Program-made: the position numbers and the translations under genes
Origin: Bacillota bacterium
GTDB lineage: Bacteria > Bacillota > Clostridia > Monoglobales > Firm-18
Direction of reading: 5' to 3'
DNA: 10,170 bases
Assembly: GCA_023228885.1 (NCBI GenBank)
Contig: JALOAJ010000055.1
Location: 1-10,170, forward strand
Shown here: positions 5,823 to 10,170 of the stretch, piece after piece
How the letters are laid out: the number at the start of each line of letters is the position of its first letter
Numbering within the stretch: position 1 is the first letter of the stretch
Notes under the pieces: generated by a model
What the model was told of the DNA's origin: nothing
Databases searched by the model: none
What the model saw: the letters and a program-made list of their open reading frames with translations, nothing else

Positions 5823-8800
5823 TTACCAAAGGGGTTCCTCAATATATTCTACCATCAATTCAGAGCCATCCTCATTTCGTTTCGAGATGTGCGTCCTTAT
5901 TGATTCTTCCATATCGCCAAACGCCCAATGCTCTCTTGACAAATCAGGGAATGAAGGTTCCACATTAGTAAGAGGTCCTCTAAACAGCATCCTATTTATC
6001 ATTGTTATGGCTTCAGCCCTGGATATAGGCGTATCAGGCTTAAAGGAATTATCAGAATAGCCTTTAATGATGCCATAACGATGCATTTCTTGTATATATC
6101 CCTTTGCCCAATGGTTTTGTATATCGTTGAAATTCAATTCGGATTCCTCTATGTTATTACTTGTAGTTTCCCTAAAGTATCTCGTAATTACCGTGGCTAA
6201 CTCCGCTCTGGTAATTGGATTGTTCGGGTTGAAAATCATATCTTCGCTTCCTACAAATAAACCTTTTGCCGTTGCTGTTTCAATATATTCGGCTGCCCAC
6301 ATTTCAACATCAACATCACTATACAACGAGGTGTTTTTAACTTCACCTTCCAACTCTAATATTCTGGCAAAAACAGCTGCTATTTCCGCCCTTGTGATGT
6401 TTTGTTCAGGTCGTACCGTGTTATCCGGATACCCCTTTATGTACCGCTTATGCGACAAGTTATATTTATCGGAATAAAGAAGTAGCGAAAGACCCGATTC
6501 ATCATCCTCAATATTAATCACATTTGTTTCTGTTGTGCTGTAAATGTTTGAAGTTAGCTTTACAACTTCATCGCCGTCTTGCTCTCTAACATTTTGTAAT
6601 GTCAAGTTTAAAGTTCCCTTATAATTTGCTTGCAATAAACCTAAGCTCCAAACCACCTTGTTGTTTTCAAGCGCCGCGCCGTTCGAGCCTTCAACAAATT
6701 GCAAACCGTCGGGAATTGCAACCGACAAATAAACATTTTCAGTAGTGTAGCCAAGCTTATTTGCATAATTGATTGTAAAGGTTGAGCTGTCAAGATAGTT
6801 TATACGGTTTTTATCTGTTGATATTTTATTTGCAAGGTCAACCTCTTTTACAAACACCCTTATGGTATTTCCGCCGCCCCTATTATTACTGTTGTCTGTG
6901 CTTGTGGTTGTGGTTTTCTTTTTCATTTGAAAGTCGTGCCTTACAATTTCTTCGAAAACTGATATTTTAGGGCTGGTGTATGTTTCATACCCTGATTTTG
7001 TAGCAACAATATAGTAATCCGTATACGGATATACCATATATGCATACTTTCCTTCTACGCTGCTGTCTTGAGGATTTGCATTATCGTTGGGCTCAAAGCC
7101 AATTATCGCGGGTAATTCCACAAGCTTATCATTATCATAATAATACAATCTAACATCTACGCCGCTAATAACATCACCGTTTGACGCATCTGTAATTGTG
7201 CCATATGGGTCAATAAGAATTTCATTGAGATTAAGTTCGCCATCAACACCCACCGAAGCTTTTATTCTGCCCGAAATAATTTCCCTTCCATCCTCAAATG
7301 TGTAGGTAAGCGCAAGTGAATATTCCGTGTCCTTTTCAACACCGGTCACCATAAAGATGCCCGCACTATTGATTTGCGCTGTTGCTCCGCTAACCTCAAC
7401 TCCTTGGCTGTCAAATACCTTCATTCCAAGCTTGCCATCTTCGTTATTTATGATTTGTTTGCTACCATCCGTCCCTAAAGCGCCTATCAACCCCGCAATT
7501 GTTTTTTCGCAATCGAAAACTTCTGTTCCATCTCCGCTTACTACTCCTGCATGAACTTTTTGAGAGTATGTTTTTTCAACATTTGCGCCATTTACCGCAA
7601 CTGTTGTTGTAACCTCAACATCGTATAATTCGCCGCCAAAAGGAATTGCTGTTGCATATTCACCATCTTCGCCTGTAACGATAATGAATTCAAAATCAAC
7701 ATTGCCGTCTTCGTCAAAATGTCTTATAACAACATTTGCACCGGCTATTGGCTTGTTTGAGCTGTCTTTAATAACACCTTTAACCCTCCCAGGAGCAAAA
7801 GTAAGCATAATTTGCTCAGAGTCATAAATTTCCCTTATCGGGTCAGCAACTGTTGCAGTTACCGGGAATGTTACGCTTGTGTTACCGCCTACTGCCACGG
7901 ATTTGTATTCAACCGAGGCTTTACCCTCTGAGTCTGTTACTGCTGTGTTGCCATTATAAAAGTCACCCAAACTGCTCTCGGCATCAAAAACCACCTCTAC
8001 GCCTTCGATTGGATTTCCATCAACATCGGTAACAGTTGCAGTAAATGTTGTTTCATCCTTGCCGTTTGCAATAATTACCTCAGGGTCTGCAATTAACGAG
8101 ATAATATATTTTGCAAGTTCAAAGTCTTCTCGAATTTTGCCGTCTATTGCGTCATCATAGCTAAAGGATATTTGTCTTTCATTATCACTATAACTATTGT
8201 GTGTAACATGAATGTCATACGACCCTGCTATCACATCATCAAAGTTATATGCGCCATCAGAACCTGTGGTGAAACTATCGAAAACGGTTCCGTCGAGTGG
8301 ATTTATCAGTTCCACCAATGCTCCGCCAATCACCTCAGATGTTTTCTTGTCGGTTATTATTCCATGGAGTATATATTTGTTTAAGCTATATTGTGCCGTT
8401 ACAACCAAATCGCCTGTAACATTGTCAAATTCCTCATCCCAACCTGTAAATGTGTAGCCGGGGCGTGTTGGGTCTGACGGCGCAGTTGCCGCTCCGCCAT
8501 GCTCTACGCTTTCGGATTTTAATTCGTTTCCGTCATGGTCTACAAACTTTACATTATAGCTGTTCTTTGAATATTGCGCCGTAACAACCAAATCGCCTGT
8601 AATATTGTCAAATTCCTCATCCCAACCTATAAATGTGTAGCCGGGGCGTGTTGGGTCTGCCGGCGCGGTTGCACCTCCGCCATGCTCTACGCTTTCGGAT
8701 TTTATTTCGGCTCCGTCATGGTCTACAAACTTTACATTATAGCTGTTAATGATGTACTGCGCCGTTACAACCAAGTCGCCTGTAATATTGTCAAATTCCT

Positions 8801-10170
8801 CATCCCAACCTGTAAATGTGTAGCCGGGGCGCGTTGGGTCTGACGGCGCGGTTGCCGCCCCGCCATGGTCTACGCTTTCGGATTTTATTTCGTTTCCGTC
8901 ATAGTCTACAAACTTTACATTATAGCTGTTAATGGTGTACTGCGCATAAACGGTAATGTTGTCCGTTACCAAAGTAGTTTCGTCAAAAGCTGTGCCGCTG
9001 CCGTCCGCATTGGCATTCCAGCCTGTGAATGTATAACCGTCCTTTGTCGGCGATGTGGGGAGTGTGCCCACCGGGTCGTTATAGTCCACCGTTTGATTGC
9101 CGGGCGCGGCTTCCGTATCGCCGCCGTTTTTGTCATATGTTACGGTGTAACTGTTCTTTGAATACTGTGCCGTTACAACCAAATCGCCTGTAACATTGTC
9201 AAATTCCTCATCCCAACCTGTAAATGTATAGCCGGGGCGTGTCGGGTCTGACGGCGCGGTTGCACCTCCGCCATGCTCTACGCTTTCGGATTTTAATTCG
9301 TTTCCATCATGGTCTACAAACTTTACATTATAGCTGTTAATGGTGTACTGTGCCGTTACAACCAAATCGCTTGTAACATTGTCAAATTCCTCATCCCAAC
9401 CTGTAAATGTGTAGCCGGGGCGCGTTGGGTCTGACGGCGCGGTTGCCCCTCCGCCATGCTCTACGCTTTCGGATTTTATTTCGTTTCCGTCATGGTCTAC
9501 AAACTTTACATTATAGCTGTTAATGGTGTATTGCGCCGTTACAACCAAGTCGCCTGTAACATTGTCAAACTCCTCATCCCAACCTGTAAATGTATAGCCG
9601 GGGCGTGTTGGGTCTGACGGCGCGGTTGCACCGCCGCCATGCTCTACGCTTTCGGATTTTATTTCGGTTCCGTCATGGTCTACAAACTTTACATTATAGC
9701 TGTTCTTTGAATATTGCGCCGTAACAACCAAATCGCCTGTAATATTGTCAAATTCCTCATCCCAACCTATAAATGTGTAGCCGGGGCGCGTTGGGTCTGC
9801 CGGCGCGGTTGCACCTCCGCCATGCTCTACGCTTTCGGATTTTATTTCGTTTCCGTCATGGTCTACAAACTTTACATTATAGCTGTTCTTTGAATACTGC
9901 GCCGTTACAACTAAATCGCTTGTAACATTGTCAAATTCCTCATCCCAACCTGTAAATGTGTAGCCGGGGCGCGTTGGGTCTGACGGCGCGGTTGCCGCCC
10001 CGCCATGGTCTACGCTTTCGGATTTTATTTCGTTTCCGTCATAGTCTACAAACTTTACATTATAGCTGTTAATGGTGTACTGCGCATAAACGGTAATGTT
10101 GTCCGTTACCAAAGTAGTTTCGTCAAAAGCTGTGCCGCTGCCGTCCGCATTGGCATTCCAGCCTGTGAAT
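5823..10170 (-). CDS. Very large SLH-anchored surface protein with InlB/Listeria-Bacteroides B-repeats, 5' end outside the window
   Basis: The open frame enters from the right edge (10170 is the last base of a split codon) and stops at TAA 5825-5823, giving 1448 complete visible residues. The N-terminus and any signal peptide lie outside. From N to C: ten repeats of the InlB B-repeat/Listeria-Bacteroides type (10170-8388), each ending near GYTF-x-GW ... VTAQY; a carboxypeptidase-regulatory/CnaB-like domain (about 8370-8110); an invasin/Big_1-like Ig domain (about 8105-7795; DGNPIEGVEVVF); two more regulatory-like beta domains (about 7790-7500 and 7215-6930); a Thr/Asn/Gly linker; a DUF11-like domain (about 6845-6580); then SLH repeats (about 6455-5870) with ITRAE, ITRAE and ISRAE motifs. 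SLH repeats bind secondary cell-wall polymer non-covalently. I infer a cell-surface adhesin or S-layer-associated protein; the ligand is unknown. The TTG at 10112 is in the middle of a repeat and is not a start. Confidence 0.92.
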   Translation of the reverse strand, partial: FTGWNANADGSGTAFDETTLVTDNITVYAQYTINSYNVKFVDYDGNEIKSESVDHGGAATAPSDPTRPGYTFTGWDEEFDNVTSDLVVTAQYSKNSYNVKFVDHDGNEIKSESVEHGGGATAPADPTRPGYTFIGWDEEFDNITGDLVVTAQYSKNSYNVKFVDHDGTEIKSESVEHGGGATAPSDPTRPGYTFTGWDEEFDNVTGDLVVTAQYTINSYNVKFVDHDGNEIKSESVEHGGGATAPSDPTRPGYTFTGWDEEFDNVTSDLVVTAQYTINSYNVKFVDHDGNELKSESVEHGGGATAPSDPTRPGYTFTGWDEEFDNVTGDLVVTAQYSKNSYTVTYDKNGGDTEAAPGNQTVDYNDPVGTLPTSPTKDGYTFTGWNANADGSGTAFDETTLVTDNITVYAQYTINSYNVKFVDYDGNEIKSESVDHGGAATAPSDPTRPGYTFTGWDEEFDNITGDLVVTAQYIINSYNVKFVDHDGAEIKSESVEHGGGATAPADPTRPGYTFIGWDEEFDNITGDLVVTAQYSKNSYNVKFVDHDGNELKSESVEHGGAATAPSDPTRPGYTFTGWDEEFDNVTGDLVVTAQYSLNKYILHGIITDKKTSEVIGGALVELINPLDGTVFDSFTTGSDGAYNFDDVIAGSYDIHVTHNSYSDNERQISFSYDDAIDGKIREDFELAKYIISLIADPEVIIANGKDETTFTATVTDVDGNPIEGVEVVFDAESSLGDFYNGNTAVTDSEGKASVEYKSVAVGGNTSVTFPVTATVADPIREIYDSEQIMLTFAPGRVKGVIKDSSNKPIAGANVVIRHFDEDGNVDFEFIIVTGEDGEYATAIPFGGELYDVEVTTTVAVNGANVEKTYSQKVHAGVVSGDGTEVFDCEKTIAGLIGALGTDGSKQIINNEDGKLGMKVFDSQGVEVSGATAQINSAGIFMVTGVEKDTEYSLALTYTFEDGREIISGRIKASVGVDGELNLNEILIDPYGTITDASNGDVISGVDVRLYYYDNDKLVELPAIIGFEPNDNANPQDSSVEGKYAYMVYPYTDYYIVATKSGYETYTSPKISVFEEIVRHDFQMKKKTTTTSTDNSNNRGGGNTIRVFVKEVDLANKISTDKNRINYLDSSTFTINYANKLGYTTENVYLSVAIPDGLQFVEGSNGAALENNKVVWSLGLLQANYKGTLNLTLQNVREQDGDEVVKLTSNIYSTTETNVINIEDDESGLSLLLYSDKYNLSHKRYIKGYPDNTVRPEQNITRAEIAAVFARILELEGEVKNTSLYSDVDVEMWAAEYIETATAKGLFVGSEDMIFNPNNPITRAELATVITRYFRETTSNNIEESELNFNDIQNHWAKGYIQEMHRYGIIKGYSDNSFKPDTPISRAEAITMINRMLFRGPLTNVEPSFPDLSREHWAFGDMEESIRTHISKRNEDGSELMVEYIEEPLW
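5870..6455 (-). other. C-terminal SLH domain region of the surface protein
   Basis: The segment reads YIKGYPDN ... NITRAEIA, then YSDV ... WAAEYIETA ... ITRAELA, then FNDI ... HWAKGYIQE ... ISRAEAI, and finally FPDL ... HWAFGDMEES. It therefore starts with the second half of an SLH repeat and ends with the first half of another, about three repeats in all. This is a common arrangement in Firmicute SLH proteins. The ITRAE motifs are those that contact pyruvylated wall polymer. Confidence 0.9.
8388..10170 (-). repeat. In-gene tandem repeat array: 183-bp and 225-bp units in a 1140-bp higher-order repeat
   Basis: In coding order the units are: 10170-10077 (225-bp type, partial), 10076-9894, 9893-9711, 9710-9528, 9527-9345, 9344-9162 (five of 183 bp), 9161-8937 (225-bp type), then 8936-8754, 8753-8571 and 8570-8388 (three of 183 bp). 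The 183-bp unit encodes 61 residues with NVKFVD-x-DG and RPGYTF-x-GWDEEFDN. The 225-bp unit encodes 75 residues with YDKNGG and GWNANADGSG. Units are nearly identical at DNA level, and 8787-9030 equals 9927-10170 base for base. Confidence 0.95.

Noticed and set aside
8574..9161. Plus-strand frames inside the repeat region
   Set aside because: They are antisense shadows that recur only because the underlying DNA repeats.
10110..10112. TTG as the start of the large surface protein
   Set aside because: The frame stays open to the window edge, and the codon corresponds to Leu inside the 75-residue repeat (DETTLVTDN), as in the complete copy at 8937-9161.
8388..10170. CRISPR array or non-coding satellite
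   Set aside because: The repeats are 183 and 225 bp with no spacers. All keep one open frame and encode known extracellular repeats.

Overview
The window looks like chromosomal DNA of an endospore-forming Clostridia-type Firmicute. It carries a full-length spore-coat ATPase gene (spoIVA), a SCIFF ranthipeptide precursor next to yajC (an arrangement typical of Clostridia) and a surface protein ending in S-layer homology (SLH) repeats. Shine-Dalgarno sites are strong, GTG and TTG starts occur beside ATG, and the DNA is moderately AT-rich. I would not assign a genus. I see no insertion sequence, phage gene, rRNA, tRNA or CRISPR array.

Left part (1-2889): the 5' end of a secreted S8 (subtilisin-type) protease gene runs leftward off the window. 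It is divergent from copA, a Cu(+)-exporting P1B-1 ATPase. The 309-bp region between them holds one good sigma-A-type promoter for each direction and an AT-rich, partly self-complementary copA leader. No copper regulator or chaperone gene is in view.

Middle (2890-5630): spoIVA reads rightward and ends at a GC-rich bidirectional hairpin. Facing it is a leftward cluster, yajC - TIGR04086-type four-helix membrane protein - scfA. The scfA gene, at 4539-4685, encodes a 48-residue SCIFF peptide. The radical-SAM maturase gene (scfB) that normally follows scfA is absent: transcription in that direction meets the terminator and the convergent spoIVA. A promoter with TTGCAA and TATAAT separated by 17 bp lies ahead of yajC.

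Right part (5631-10170): tandem hairpins, one a 42-bp near-palindrome, lie just downstream of a very large leftward gene that enters from beyond the right edge. The visible 1448 residues are nine complete and one partial InlB/Listeria-Bacteroides-type repeats, then carboxypeptidase-regulatory-like and invasin-type Ig-like domains, a DUF11-like domain and C-terminal SLH repeats. This is probably a cell-wall-anchored adhesin or S-layer-associated protein. Its repeats are organised in a higher-order unit of 1140 bp (one 75-residue repeat plus five 61-residue repeats), parts of which are identical at DNA level.

The genes do not form one pathway. The region is a mix of envelope and secretion functions (protease, YajC, surface protein), metal homeostasis, sporulation and a ranthipeptide. 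The most notable points are the SCIFF gene without its maturase, the higher-order repeat and the paired hairpins after the SLH gene.
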